A stretch of DNA of 64,000 bases from positions 4,340,001-4,404,000 of the forward strand of contig NZ_CP134399.1 of assembly GCF_002968295.1 (NCBI RefSeq), given 5' to 3'. Position numbers and translations under genes: made by a program. Origin of the DNA: Mycobacterium sp. ITM-2016-00317 (GTDB taxonomy: Bacteria; Actinomycetota; Actinomycetes; Mycobacteriales; Mycobacteriaceae). Positions 36,262-45,078 of the stretch are shown here, in pieces (the stretch's first letter is position 1; each line of letters opens with the position of its first letter). Under the pieces are notes generated by a model. That model saw nothing but the letters and a program-made list of their open reading frames with translations. It searched no databases and was not told the DNA's origin.

Positions 36262-37116
36262 TCAACCGACGGACAGCCCGGACAGCAGATCCGTTTCCCA
36301 GCCGCGCTCGTCGCGGTCACCGGCCTCCCCTGCGGCCAGCTTGTAGTACTCCGTCGAGTCGACCGGCAAGGCGATGTTGTTCGACAGCGCGAATGCGCGC
36401 CCGTCCGGCGCGACGCTGACCTGGGTCTCGTGGGCGCGCAGCGCGGCGACCCGGGCCGCGGAGTGCGCCTTGAGGTCGAGTGCCGCGTCGATCGCGTCGT
36501 CGGGATAGCCGACCAGTGGCAGGTCGTCGGCCGGGATGCGGATCCACCCCTCGGGCACGTCGCCGAGTTCGGCCAGCCCGGCGACCAGTGCCGAAGCTGA
36601 CGTCACCGTCCAGTAGAACTTCGGCACCGACCATGCCGCGGCTTTCACGGCGGCCGTCGTGACCCGGTGGGTGTGGATGTGGTCGGGGTGGCCGTACCCG
36701 CCGTTCGGGTCGTAGGTGACCACGACGTGCGGCCGCAGGTCGTCGACCACCGCGGCCAGCACGGCGGTCTGCTCGGCGAAGTCTCCGTCGACGAAACGCT
36801 CCTGCCGCCGGGGCGGGGTGCCTTCCATACCGGAGTCGCGCCAGCGGCCCGCGCCACCCAGATAGCGCGGCCGGTCGACACCGAGCTGCGCCAGTGCGGC
36901 GGTGAGTTCGCCGATGCGGTAGCCGCCGAGCTGGTCGGCGTGGTCGACCGCGAGCTGCGCCCAGCGGTCACCGATCACCTCGCCCTCCTCCCCCAGCGTG
37001 CAGGTCAGGACCTGCACCTGCGCACCGCGCTCGGCGTAGTGCGCGATGGTCGCGCCGGTGGTCAGGGTTTCGTCGTCGGGGTGTGCGTGCACGAACAGCA
37101 GCCGCGGGGTCTCCAT
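36262..37116 (-). CDS. mshB: Mycothiol deacetylase MshB
   Basis: A 284-residue zinc deacetylase that removes acetate from GlcNAc-inositol in mycothiol synthesis. The AHPDDE zinc motif lies at residues 11-16, with HPDHIHTHR near 143-151 giving the third ligand. [18 protein letters not shown] and GGYRIGEL are typical of the MshB branch rather than Mca. Rv1170 is 303 aa, so this copy is slightly short at the ends. ATG 37116. Confidence 0.93.
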   Translation of the reverse strand: METPRLLFVHAHPDDETLTTGATIAHYAERGAQVQVLTCTLGEEGEVIGDRWAQLAVDHADQLGGYRIGELTAALAQLGVDRPRYLGGAGRWRDSGMEGTPPRRQERFVDGDFAEQTAVLAAVVDDLRPHVVVTYDPNGGYGHPDHIHTHRVTTAAVKAAAWSVPKFYWTVTSASALVAGLAELGDVPEGWIRIPADDLPLVGYPDDAIDAALDLKAHSAARVAALRAHETQVSVAPDGRAFALSNNIALPVDSTEYYKLAAGEAGDRDERGWETDLLSGLSVG

Positions 37117-37320
37117 TCCGTTCAGCTTGCCCGGTCACCCCACGCGAGCAAAAGCGCAGCCACCGAATACGAAGGTGACTTATCCGGTGAGGATTTGGAC
37201 CCTGCGGCCGAGCAAATTTGAGCATGCCACTGCCGAATGGCGGTAAATGCCACTAATTTAATTAACGCGCATGTAAGGTCCGCTGTGTCCAACATCACAG
37301 TTCTGTCTTGAAGGGATCTC

Positions 37321-38661
37321 ATGGACATCACGGTTCGCTCATACCTCACCGCGGGAGTCGCACTGGCCGGCGCAAGCGCCATCGCCATCGCACCGACGAT
37401 CGCGCCGCCACCGGGCACCCTGACAGCGACCGCCCCACCGATCTCGTCGGTCCAGGTAGACCTGTCCGCCGCGGTCAATCCCATTGCCGCATGGGTCAAC
37501 GTCTTCACGGGCGCGGCCGAGAACCTGGGCGGGCTGGGCAACGCATGGCTGCAGGATCCGTTCCCGCTGCTGCGCCAGGCACTCATCAATGGTCTCGGCT
37601 ACGGCGGAACTCTGGTCTCCGCGGTCGGCGGCGCCGTCGACGGCGCACTGCAATACCTGGATTTCAGCAGCGAATTCAGCCTGTGGTCCCAACTGGGTGA
37701 CGCGGTCGAGCAACTGTTCCAGGGCGAGATCGCCGCCGCGTTCAACTCGCTGACCGACGCGCTGGTGACCGGACCGATCTTCAACATCGGTTTTCCGATC
37801 TTCACATCGGGGCTGCTGGATGTTCCCGTGAAGATCACGCAGAACGCCGCCAACCTCGTGAAGACGCTGTTGAACCTGGAGACCATGCTGCCGCTCGTGC
37901 TGGGCGCGGTGGCTCCGGTGATGGGATCGCTGGCGGCGACCGGCGAGACGCTGCAAGCCGCGTTCGACTCCCTCATGGAAGGGAAGCTCATCGACTCGGT
38001 GATCAATCTGATCAACCTTCCCGCAGTCGTGATCGGTGCGGCCCTCAACGGCTTCACCAAGTTCGACGGGACCTGGATGCCGGGCATCTTTTCGTTCAGT
38101 GAGGATCCCCTCCAGGGTGGCCTGCTGCAGGCGTTGTTCGTGACCCTGCCCAAGGCCCTCGCCGCGGCCATCACCCCGGAAGTCGTGCCGGCAGCCGCCC
38201 GCGTCGCCGCCGACGAAGTCTCCGATCCCGAGGTCGGTGGAGGCACGATGTTCGCGCTGACCGCCGTGCAGACCGAGGACGCCGCCGCCGGGACAGAGAC
38301 GGTTGCCGAGTCCGAAACCGCTGCCCCGGTCCCGACCGCACCGGAGGAACCGGCCGCCGCGGTCGTCGACACCCCAGAGGAGGACACGGCCGAGGAAACG
38401 GATCCGACGACCGACGACGGCACGGGGGCCGAGGACACCACGGTGCCCGAGGACACCACGGTGCCCGACCCGGAGGAGACCGACGAGGACACCGGTGCCG
38501 AGGATGAGCTGACCGACGAGACCGAAACCGACACGGACGACACCGACACCGACGCTGACGCTGACGCTGACGACAACGATGACGACGACGCGCCCTCGGG
38601 TGCGGCGGGCGACGGCGCCGACTCCGGCGGATCCGACGGAGGTGACTCGGGCGACGAGTAG
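37321..38661 (+). CDS. Exported GjpA-like protein with acidic C-terminal tail
   Basis: A 446-residue protein. Residues 1-30 resemble the signal segment of mycobacterial GjpA/PE-PPE-associated exported proteins (SYLTAGVALAGASAIAIAP). The middle (40-290) is helical and Gly/Leu/Asn-rich: VNVFTGAAENLGGLGNAWL, PIFTSGLLDVPVKITQNAANLV. Residues 320-446 are almost entirely Asp, Glu, Thr and Ala, with a doubled EDTTVP unit and DADADAD runs. Porin function is only inferred from distant likeness. ATG 37321 with GAAGGGATC upstream; the 204-base gap before it is AT-rich and probably holds its promoter. Confidence 0.6.
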   Translation: MDITVRSYLTAGVALAGASAIAIAPTIAPPPGTLTATAPPISSVQVDLSAAVNPIAAWVNVFTGAAENLGGLGNAWLQDPFPLLRQALINGLGYGGTLVSAVGGAVDGALQYLDFSSEFSLWSQLGDAVEQLFQGEIAAAFNSLTDALVTGPIFNIGFPIFTSGLLDVPVKITQNAANLVKTLLNLETMLPLVLGAVAPVMGSLAATGETLQAAFDSLMEGKLIDSVINLINLPAVVIGAALNGFTKFDGTWMPGIFSFSEDPLQGGLLQALFVTLPKALAAAITPEVVPAAARVAADEVSDPEVGGGTMFALTAVQTEDAAAGTETVAESETAAPVPTAPEEPAAAVVDTPEEDTAEETDPTTDDGTGAEDTTVPEDTTVPDPEETDEDTGAEDELTDETETDTDDTDTDADADADDNDDDDAPSGAAGDGADSGGSDGGDSGDE

Positions 38662-38679
38662 CCCGGCGCATCGCAGGCA

Positions 38680-38710
38680 GGCCCCCGCATCGCCCCCCGG
38701 TGCGGGGGCC
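38680..38710. terminator. Hairpin terminator between convergent genes
   Basis: GGCCCCCGCA (38680-38689) and TGCGGGGGCC (38701-38710) pair perfectly around an 11-base loop. It lies between the GjpA-like stop (38661) and the lpqW stop (38728) and can act for both. No T-run follows. Confidence 0.65.
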
Positions 38711-38727
38711 CGCGCTGTGCCGCAGGT

Positions 38728-40611
38728 CTACTGCGGCAGTTTGACCCAGGTGCCTGCGTCGCCGACGATGCCGACCGGCACGGCGCCGGTCAGGCTGACG
38801 TCCTGCACGCTCGGGCCGGCCGCGACGATCGTGGTGTCCTGCAGGATCGGCAGCACCGTGGCCATGTCCCACAGCTTTGGCTCGACCTCGGAGATCACCT
38901 CGGCGATGTCGGCGGTGCCGTGCAGCGCGGCGTCGATGCGGGGCTGGATACCGGGGTCGCAGATACCGGTGATGTTGCTGGGCGCCTGCACCAGCCGGTC
39001 CGATCCCGGCGTCTCGGTGGGCGGGGTCTGGGTGGCCGGCGTCTGGGACGGGGTCTGCCCGGACGGCGTGCCCTCCGGGGCCGGCTCGGTGGTGTCCGGT
39101 GTGTCCGGGGCCGGGGCACCGGGCGCGGTCGCCACCGCGGTGGCCTCCAGAGCCGGACATCCGTAGCGCGAGGCCAGTGACGTGGCCAGGTCGCCTCCGG
39201 CGGGGTGCCAGCCGACCACCGCGTCGACCTGGTTGTTGACCAGCGCGTCCCCGTACAGGGTCACCGGGTCCAGCGCCGCCACCGACGCGGCGATCCCGAC
39301 GTTGCGCAGCTGGTCGGCGGCGGTGTTGGCGACCGCGACCGAGGTCGGGTCGTTCGCGGCGACGCCCAGCACCATGGTCAGCGGTTGCCCGTCCTTGGTG
39401 AGGCTGCCGCGGTTGTTCTCCGGCGGAACCGGCGCGGGCGGGTCGGTCTCCGGCGCGGATTCGATCTCATAGCCGGCCTCGGCCAGCAGCGACATCGCCT
39501 CGTCCCGGGTCATCGCCGGCGGTGCCGTCGGCACGTAGCCGGGATCCGAGGGCGAGCGCACCTGCGCCTGAGCCAGGGTCACGGTGTTGTCGTCGCCGGC
39601 CCCGACCGCGGCGAGCAGGTCGACGTCCAACAGACCCAACACCGCCTTGCGCACCAGCGGGTCGGTCAGCGAAGGCTGCTGGGCGCGCAACGTCAGGTGC
39701 ATCACGCGCGGGGTGACGATCCGCGCGGTGCGCACGTCGGGGATCGCGGAGAGCTGGGCGAACACCGCCGACCCGCCGTGCACCTGGGCGACCTGGGTGT
39801 CGCCGTTGCGGATGGAATCGGCCAGCGCGGCAGGCGCGCCGGCGCGGCGGAACAGGATGAGATCCGGAACGGCGGGTGTGCCCCAGTAGCGGTCGTTGCG
39901 GGCCAGCAGGATCTCGTCGCGCTGCGGGTCGATGTTGTCGACCCGGAACTGCCCGCCGGTCACCGGCAGGGTCTGGGCCAGCCCCGCGGCGAACCCGCCC
40001 GGGACGTCCTTGACGATGTGGGCGGGCAGGATGTCGTTGAACAACTCCCGCCACGCCGGATACGGCTGCGCGAAGGTGACGACGGCGGTCTTGCCGCCCT
40101 CCACGGACTGCACCCCGGTGATGAGGTCGTAGCCTGCCGGGTCCGCGGCGCCGGGTTGGCTGACCATCTGCCGCCACAGGTACCAGTAGTCGTCGGCGCC
40201 GATCGGCGCGTTGTCGGTCCACTGCGCCTCGGGCCGGATCTTGTAGGTGACCGTGAACGGCGCCTCGTCGGTGACCTCCGCCGACACCAGCAGGGAGGTG
40301 TCCAGTTCCCAGCGGGATCCCGTCGGGGTGCTGGAATCCGCGATCGGCCGGAACGAACTGGGCAGCACCAGTGAGCTGATCGCCGCATTGACCGGGGACT
40401 GGTCGGACAGCAGGTGCGAGTTGAACCCGGGCCCGATCGAGTCGATCGCCATGATGATCTGGGTCGCCTTCATCGGCGGCGGCGGGGTCATCTCGGTGGT
40501 GTCGGTGCTCTGAGGCGCCGGCGGGGGACTCGCCGTACACCCCGTGACCAGGGCTAACGTCATCCCGATCGCGGTGAGGCCGACGCTGACAGAGCGCAGG
40601 GTCGTCGGCAT
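38728..40611 (-). CDS. lpqW: Lipoprotein LpqW
   Basis: A 627-residue lipoprotein with the fold of family 5 peptide-binding proteins. The signal ends in LVTGC (Cys near residue 25). Domain landmarks: [46 protein letters not shown] and [18 protein letters not shown] Pro/Thr-rich insertion precedes the end. LpqW (Rv1166) steers intermediates between polar PIMs and lipomannan, and in M. smegmatis acts together with PimE; pimE lies 10 kb away in this window. ATG 40611, 38 bases after typA. Confidence 0.92.
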   Translation of the reverse strand: MPTTLRSVSVGLTAIGMTLALVTGCTASPPPAPQSTDTTEMTPPPPMKATQIIMAIDSIGPGFNSHLLSDQSPVNAAISSLVLPSSFRPIADSSTPTGSRWELDTSLLVSAEVTDEAPFTVTYKIRPEAQWTDNAPIGADDYWYLWRQMVSQPGAADPAGYDLITGVQSVEGGKTAVVTFAQPYPAWRELFNDILPAHIVKDVPGGFAAGLAQTLPVTGGQFRVDNIDPQRDEILLARNDRYWGTPAVPDLILFRRAGAPAALADSIRNGDTQVAQVHGGSAVFAQLSAIPDVRTARIVTPRVMHLTLRAQQPSLTDPLVRKAVLGLLDVDLLAAVGAGDDNTVTLAQAQVRSPSDPGYVPTAPPAMTRDEAMSLLAEAGYEIESAPETDPPAPVPPENNRGSLTKDGQPLTMVLGVAANDPTSVAVANTAADQLRNVGIAASVAALDPVTLYGDALVNNQVDAVVGWHPAGGDLATSLASRYGCPALEATAVATAPGAPAPDTPDTTEPAPEGTPSGQTPSQTPATQTPPTETPGSDRLVQAPSNITGICDPGIQPRIDAALHGTADIAEVISEVEPKLWDMATVLPILQDTTIVAAGPSVQDVSLTGAVPVGIVGDAGTWVKLPQ

Positions 40612-40649
40612 GCTCTACAGATTAACCACGGCGGCGGTCCCCGCCGGGA

Positions 40650-42557
40650 TCAGCTGTTGGCCTGCTGCTTGGCCCGCGACTTGGCCCGGGCCCGCAGCGA
40701 CGCCGTCAACTCCACCTTGCGCACCCGCACGATCTCGGGGGTGACCTCGACGCACTCGTCGGCCGCGCAGAACTCCATCGCCTTCTCCAGGTCGAGCTCG
40801 AGCGGACGGGCCAGCGTCTCCATCACGTCGGCGGTCGAGGACCGCATGTTCGTCAGCTTCTTCTCGCGGGTCACGTTCACGTCGAGATCCTCGGCGCGGG
40901 GGTTGATCCCGACGACCTGGCCCTCGTAGGTGTCGTCGCCGGGGGCGACGAAGAACTGGCCGCGGTCGGCGAGCTGGATCATCGCGAACGGCGTCACCGT
41001 GCCGCTGCGGTCGGACACCAGCGAGCCGGTGTGGCGGGCGCGGATCTCCCCTGCCCACGGCCGGTAACCGTCGAACACCGCGTTGGCGATGCCGGTACCC
41101 CGGGTCAGCGTCAGGAAGTCCGTCCGGAACCCGATCAGGCCACGGCTGGGCACGATGAAGTCCATCCGGACCCAGCCGGCGGCATGGTTGGCCATGTCTT
41201 CCATCCGGCCCTTGCGGCCCGCCATCAACTGCGTGACGGCACCGACGAACTCCTCGGGGCAGTCGATCGTCATCGCCTCGTAGGGCTCGTGCAGCTTGCC
41301 GTCGATCGTCTGGGTGACCACCTGCGGCTTGCCCACGGTGAGCTCGAAGCCCTCGCGGCGCATCTGCTCGACGAGGATCGCCAGCGCCAGCTCACCGCGG
41401 CCCTGCACCTCCCACGCGTCGGGTCGGCCGATGTCGACGACCTTGATGGACACGTTGCCCACCAGCTCGGAATCCAGCCGCGACTTGACCATTCGCGCGG
41501 TCAGCTTGTGACCCGACACCTTGCCGGCCAGCGGCGAGCTGTTGGTGCCGATCGTCACCGAGATCGCGGGCTCGTCGACGGTGATGCGGGGCAGCGCGTG
41601 CGCGTGTTCCGGGTCGGCGAGCGTGTCGCCGATCATGATCTCCGGCATGCCCGCGACCGCGACGATGTCGCCTGCGACGGCTTCGTCGGTGGCGGTGCGT
41701 TCCACGCCTTCGGTCACCAGCAGTTCGGTGATCTTGGCGTTCGTGATGACCGGGTGCCCGTCGACCTCACGCATCCAGGCCACCTGCTGGCCCTTGCGGA
41801 TGCGGCCCTTGTAGATGCGGATCAGCGCGAGGCGGCCGAGGAAGGCCGATGCGTCGAGGTTGGTGACCAGCGCCTGCAGCGGGGCCTCCGGATCGCCCTG
41901 CGGCGGCGGGATGTGCTCGAGCAGCACGTCGAAGAGCGGGTCGAGGTTCTCCCCGTCGGGGTTCTCCCCGTTGGGGGGTTCGGTGGTGCTGGCGATACCG
42001 GCGCGGCCCGACGCGTAGAGCACCGGCAGACCGAGGGCCGCCTCGGCGGCCTTCTGCGCGTCGTCGTCGAGGTCGGATGCCACGTCGAGCAGCAGGTCGT
42101 GGCTTTCCGAGACGACCTCGGCGATGCGCGCGTCCGGCCGGTCGGTCTTGTTCACGACCAGGATCACCGGCAGGTGCGCCTGGAGCGCCTTACGCAGCAC
42201 GAAGCGGGTCTGCGGCAGCGGGCCCTCGGAGGCGTCGACCAGCAGCACCACGCCGTCGACCATGGACAGGCCGCGCTCGACCTCACCGCCGAAATCCGCG
42301 TGCCCCGGGGTGTCGATGACGTTGATGATCGTCATGCTGCCGTCGGGGTGTTTGCGGTGCACGGCGGTGTTCTTCGCCAGGATCGTGATGCCCTTTTCCT
42401 TTTCCAGGTCACCAGAGTCCATCAGGCGCTCGACGGCGTCGTCACCGCGGTGCGTCAGCGCACCGGACTGTCGCAGCATGGCGTCGACCAGGGTGGTCTT
42501 GCCGTGGTCGACGTGGGCCACAATGGCGACGTTGCGAAAGTCCGGACGAGAAGTCAC
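40650..42557 (-). CDS. typA: Ribosome-associated GTPase TypA/BipA
   Basis: A 635-residue translational GTPase. G-motifs: AHVDHGKTT (G1), DTPGHADFGGEVER (G3) and NKTDRPDAR (G4), followed by the EF-G-like domains and the C-terminal TypA-specific part (GLIGFRTDFLTLTRGTGI; AADECVEVTPEIVRVRKVEL). It acts on the ribosome in subunit assembly and stress adaptation. GTG 42557 (MTSRPDFRNVAIVAHVDHGKTT) is used; the frame opens at 42584. Homologue of Rv1165. Confidence 0.95.
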   Translation of the reverse strand: MTSRPDFRNVAIVAHVDHGKTTLVDAMLRQSGALTHRGDDAVERLMDSGDLEKEKGITILAKNTAVHRKHPDGSMTIINVIDTPGHADFGGEVERGLSMVDGVVLLVDASEGPLPQTRFVLRKALQAHLPVILVVNKTDRPDARIAEVVSESHDLLLDVASDLDDDAQKAAEAALGLPVLYASGRAGIASTTEPPNGENPDGENLDPLFDVLLEHIPPPQGDPEAPLQALVTNLDASAFLGRLALIRIYKGRIRKGQQVAWMREVDGHPVITNAKITELLVTEGVERTATDEAVAGDIVAVAGMPEIMIGDTLADPEHAHALPRITVDEPAISVTIGTNSSPLAGKVSGHKLTARMVKSRLDSELVGNVSIKVVDIGRPDAWEVQGRGELALAILVEQMRREGFELTVGKPQVVTQTIDGKLHEPYEAMTIDCPEEFVGAVTQLMAGRKGRMEDMANHAAGWVRMDFIVPSRGLIGFRTDFLTLTRGTGIANAVFDGYRPWAGEIRARHTGSLVSDRSGTVTPFAMIQLADRGQFFVAPGDDTYEGQVVGINPRAEDLDVNVTREKKLTNMRSSTADVMETLARPLELDLEKAMEFCAADECVEVTPEIVRVRKVELTASLRARAKSRAKQQANS

Positions 42558-42570
42558 GTCGGTGATTGTC

Positions 42571-42582
42571 GCAGTGCACTGC
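42571..42582. promoter_or_regulatory. 12-bp perfect palindrome between divergent genes
   Basis: GCAGTGCACTGC reads the same on both strands and lies 14 bases before typA and 32 bases before the small Cys-rich gene. It is a candidate operator for both. Confidence 0.4.
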
Positions 42583-42613
42583 ACCGATCGCGAAAACGAG
42601 AGATTCCCGTCAC

Positions 42614-42781
42614 GTGAAAGCCACCAAGCTCAGCGGCGTCAAGCCGAAGAAAAAGTGCTGCCGCAGCAAGCCTCGGTGCAAGCGCTGCCCCCTGGTCCTG
42701 CACAAGGTCCACAAGGCCGAACTCAACGGATTGCGGGGCAAGGAACTGGAGAAGGTCTACAAGCGCGCCAGAAAGGCCTGA
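42614..42781 (+). CDS. Small basic Cys-rich protein
   Basis: A 55-residue protein starting at GTG 42614 (MKATKLSGVKPKKK). It has a Cys cluster KKKCCRSKPRCKRCP that could bind zinc, and about one third of residues are Lys or Arg. The C-terminus is a charged helix (LRGKELEKVYKRARKA). The size and charge suggest RNA or ribosome binding, which fits its place opposite typA, but I do not recognise a named family. A 6-bp hairpin (42783-42799) follows the stop. Confidence 0.7.
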   Translation: MKATKLSGVKPKKKCCRSKPRCKRCPLVLHKVHKAELNGLRGKELEKVYKRARKA

Positions 42782-42782
42782 C

Positions 42783-42799
42783 CGGCGGATTCACCGCCG
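42783..42799 (+). terminator. Short hairpin after the Cys-rich gene
   Basis: CGGCGG (42783-42788) pairs with CCGCCG (42794-42799) around ATTCA, starting 2 bases after the stop codon. It could be a weak terminator. Confidence 0.4.
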
Positions 42800-42871
42800 A
42801 ATCCCGGGTATTTCGACCGTCCGCGGGCGTACCGTTGAGGGCACCCGTCAGACGTCTTCTGGAGGTGGGTC

Positions 42872-43144
42872 ATGACGGTTTACTCGGTGCTCACCATCGT
42901 CCTGATCACGGTGCTCGCCACCCTGACGACCCTGGCGATCTTCCTCGGGCTGGCCAACTGGATCGGCGCCTTCTACATCGTGCGATGTAGCGAGTGCCGT
43001 CACCTGACGTTCAGTTCGGCCAATCGCAGTCAGGCGTCGTGCCCGCACTGCCGCCACCCGGTGTTGACCCATCCGATCCACGCGATGCACCACCGCGGCG
43101 CCCGTTCCGACGTCCGGGTCGCGCGGGACCGGCTGCGCTACTGA
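42872..43144 (+). CDS. Membrane-anchored zinc-ribbon protein
   Basis: A 90-residue protein. Residues 3-33 form one membrane helix (VLTIVLITVLATLTTLAIFLG). A zinc ribbon follows: CSECRHL and CPHCRHP, two CxxC pairs 18 residues apart. The C-terminus is His/Arg-rich. TGGAGG lies 7-12 bases before ATG 42872. It overlaps the DUF488 gene by CTGA and probably shares its transcript. Function unknown. Confidence 0.72.
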   Translation: MTVYSVLTIVLITVLATLTTLAIFLGLANWIGAFYIVRCSECRHLTFSSANRSQASCPHCRHPVLTHPIHAMHHRGARSDVRVARDRLRY

Positions 43145-43681
43145 CACCGCCACAGCGGATCCTGCTCTCGGTGGGGCACGGCACCCTCGACCCTGCCGGG
43201 CTCGCCGGGCTGCTCACCGCGGCCGGGGTGGCCGACATCGTGGACATCCGCCGGTTCCCGGGGAGCCGGCGCAATCCCGACATGGATCGCGACGCGCTGC
43301 AGGCCTGGGCGCCGGCAGCCGGGCTGGACTACCGCTGGGAGCCGGATCTGGGCGGCCGCCGCCGGCTGCCCGCGGACGCCCCCGTGGTCGACACGTGGTG
43401 GCGGGTCGCGCAGTTTGCCGCCTACGCCGCCCACACACGCACCGAATCCTTCGGCCGGGCGCTCGACGAGCTGCTCGAGCAGGCAGCGGGCCAGGCGCAC
43501 CGCGATGATGTGCAGCGAGTCGGTGTGGTGGCGTTGTCACCGCCGGCTCGTCGCCGACGTCGCCGAACTCCGCTGCGGCACCGAGGTTCTGCATCTGATG
43601 CACGACGGGAGGCTGATACCCCACCCCCTGTCCCCCGCGGCCAGGGTGGCCGCCGACGGCCAGGTCTACTGGACCGAGTGA
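43141..43681 (+). pseudogene. DUF488 protein with single-base frameshift
   Basis: Read through, this is about 179 residues of a DUF488 protein. The first frame gives RILLSVGHGTL and VDIRRFPGSRRNPDM up to LDELLEQAAGQ. The family core RTAMMCSESVWWRCHRRLVADVAE (Cys and Arg/His motif) is in the next frame to 43681. Removing one G in CCAGGCGCACC at about 43489-43496 restores AAGQRTAMMCSES. No ATG, GTG or TTG precedes the conserved start, and CTG 43141 overlaps the previous stop as CTGA; GTG 43171 is inside the SVGHG motif. Real decay or an assembly error are both possible. Confidence 0.72.
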
Positions 43682-43694
43682 ACGCGGGCCTGCG

Positions 43695-44426
43695 TCACCA
43701 GCCGCGCCGGTGCGGCGCCGAACCGAGCAGTTCACCTCTTCCGGCCTCGTCACGGCTGCGGTAGACGATGTAGGGGCGGAACAGATAACCGACCGGGGCG
43801 CTGAACGCGTGCACCAGCCGGGTGAACGGCCACAGGCAGAACAGGATCAGGCCGAGCGTCGCGTGGATCTGGAACCACAGCGGAGCCGCCACCATCAGGT
43901 CCCCGCGCGGCTGGAGCACCCAGATCGACCGGAACCACGGTGAGACGGTCTGGCGGTAGTCGTGCTCGGCGCCGACGGGTGTGGCGCCGATCAGCGTGCA
44001 GGCCAGGCCCGCGACGATGGCCAGCACCAGCACCACGTACATGAGCTTGTCGTTGCGGGTGGTCGCCATGAACACCGGACCGCTGGTGCGCCGCCGGTAG
44101 ATCAGCAGCATGACACCCACCAGCGTGCACAGCCCCGCGATGGCGCCCAGCACCAACGCCTGGATGTGATAGGCGTCGTTGCTCAAACCGACAGCGTCCG
44201 TCCAGGATTCGGGGATGACGAGGCCGATGATGTGCCCGACGATGACCACCAGGATGCCGAAGTGGAACATCGGGCTGGCGATGCGCAGCAGCCGGCTCTC
44301 GTAGAGCTGCGACGACCGGGTGGTCCAGCCGAACTTGTCGTAGCGGTAGCGCCACCACGTGCCGAGGACGACGACGGCCAGGGTCACGTACGGCACGACG
44401 TCCCAGAAGATCTCCCCACCGGTCAT
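43695..44426 (-). CDS. narI: Respiratory nitrate reductase gamma subunit NarI
   Basis: A 243-residue cytochrome b with five membrane helices (DVVPYVTLAVVVLGTWWRYRYDKFGW first) and the haem-ligand His-rich helices FHFGILVVIVGHIIG and HATLGLILFCLWPFTRLVHAFSAP. In an intact enzyme it takes electrons from quinol and passes them to NarH. ATG 44426, directly after narJ. Because narG is mostly missing, this subunit has no catalytic partner encoded here. Confidence 0.93.
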   Translation of the reverse strand: MTGGEIFWDVVPYVTLAVVVLGTWWRYRYDKFGWTTRSSQLYESRLLRIASPMFHFGILVVIVGHIIGLVIPESWTDAVGLSNDAYHIQALVLGAIAGLCTLVGVMLLIYRRRTSGPVFMATTRNDKLMYVVLVLAIVAGLACTLIGATPVGAEHDYRQTVSPWFRSIWVLQPRGDLMVAAPLWFQIHATLGLILFCLWPFTRLVHAFSAPVGYLFRPYIVYRSRDEAGRGELLGSAPHRRGW

Positions 44427-44427
44427 G

Positions 44428-45078
44428 TCAGCGGACCCCTTCCGGATCGCCGTCCGAACGCCGCGGCGGGACGGTCAGCGTGAAAGGCTGCAGCCCGACG
44501 GCTTCGGCGGGGGGCCCCTCGGCGGCCAGCCGACGGGCCCGGCGCAGATCACCGTCGGTGGCCGCGCGCAGCGTCGACAGCACCGCCCGCACCGCGGGCG
44601 CGTACGGGGACTCGGCCTCGGAGAGCGCCTGCAGCAGCACCTCCAGGGCGACCCGGTGCTCCCCGAGCAACCGCCGTCCGGCATCGGGGTCGACGGTCGC
44701 GGCGAACTCGAGGACCACGGGCAGGTGGTCGGGCGCTTCACCCTCGGGCATCAGCACCCCGGCCCGCCGGTAGGCATCGGCGAACTCCAGCATCGCCCGG
44801 CCGCGGTTGCGGGTGTCCCCCGCCGTCCAGTACGTCAGGTACATGGTGGCCCGGCGCCGCATGTCGAAGGTCGCGACGTACTGCTGGGCGGAAGCCATCG
44901 GGTCGATGCCGCGCAACGCCTGCAGCGCGACCGAGAGTTCCTCGGCTGCAGCGCCTTCGGCGTGCCGCAGCAGCTCCGCGGCGGTGTCGAGCTGCCCCGG
45001 GCGCGGATAGCTCAGCAGCAGGGACGCACACTGCCATGCCAGCCGGTCCGCCAGTGGGGAACGCTTGCGCAGCCTCAT
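44428..45078 (-). CDS. narJ: Nitrate reductase assembly chaperone NarJ
   Basis: A 216-residue TorD/NarJ-type chaperone that assists cofactor loading of NarG. Helical throughout, with LLLSYPRPGQLDTAAELL and the family motif YVATFDMRRRATMYLTYWTAGDTRNRG (near 70-95), then YRRAGVLMPEGEAPDHLPVVLEFAA. ATG 45078 overlaps the narH stop by ATGA. Its client is truncated in this genome. Confidence 0.92.
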   Translation of the reverse strand: MRLRKRSPLADRLAWQCASLLLSYPRPGQLDTAAELLRHAEGAAAEELSVALQALRGIDPMASAQQYVATFDMRRRATMYLTYWTAGDTRNRGRAMLEFADAYRRAGVLMPEGEAPDHLPVVLEFAATVDPDAGRRLLGEHRVALEVLLQALSEAESPYAPAVRAVLSTLRAATDGDLRRARRLAAEGPPAEAVGLQPFTLTVPPRRSDGDPEGVR

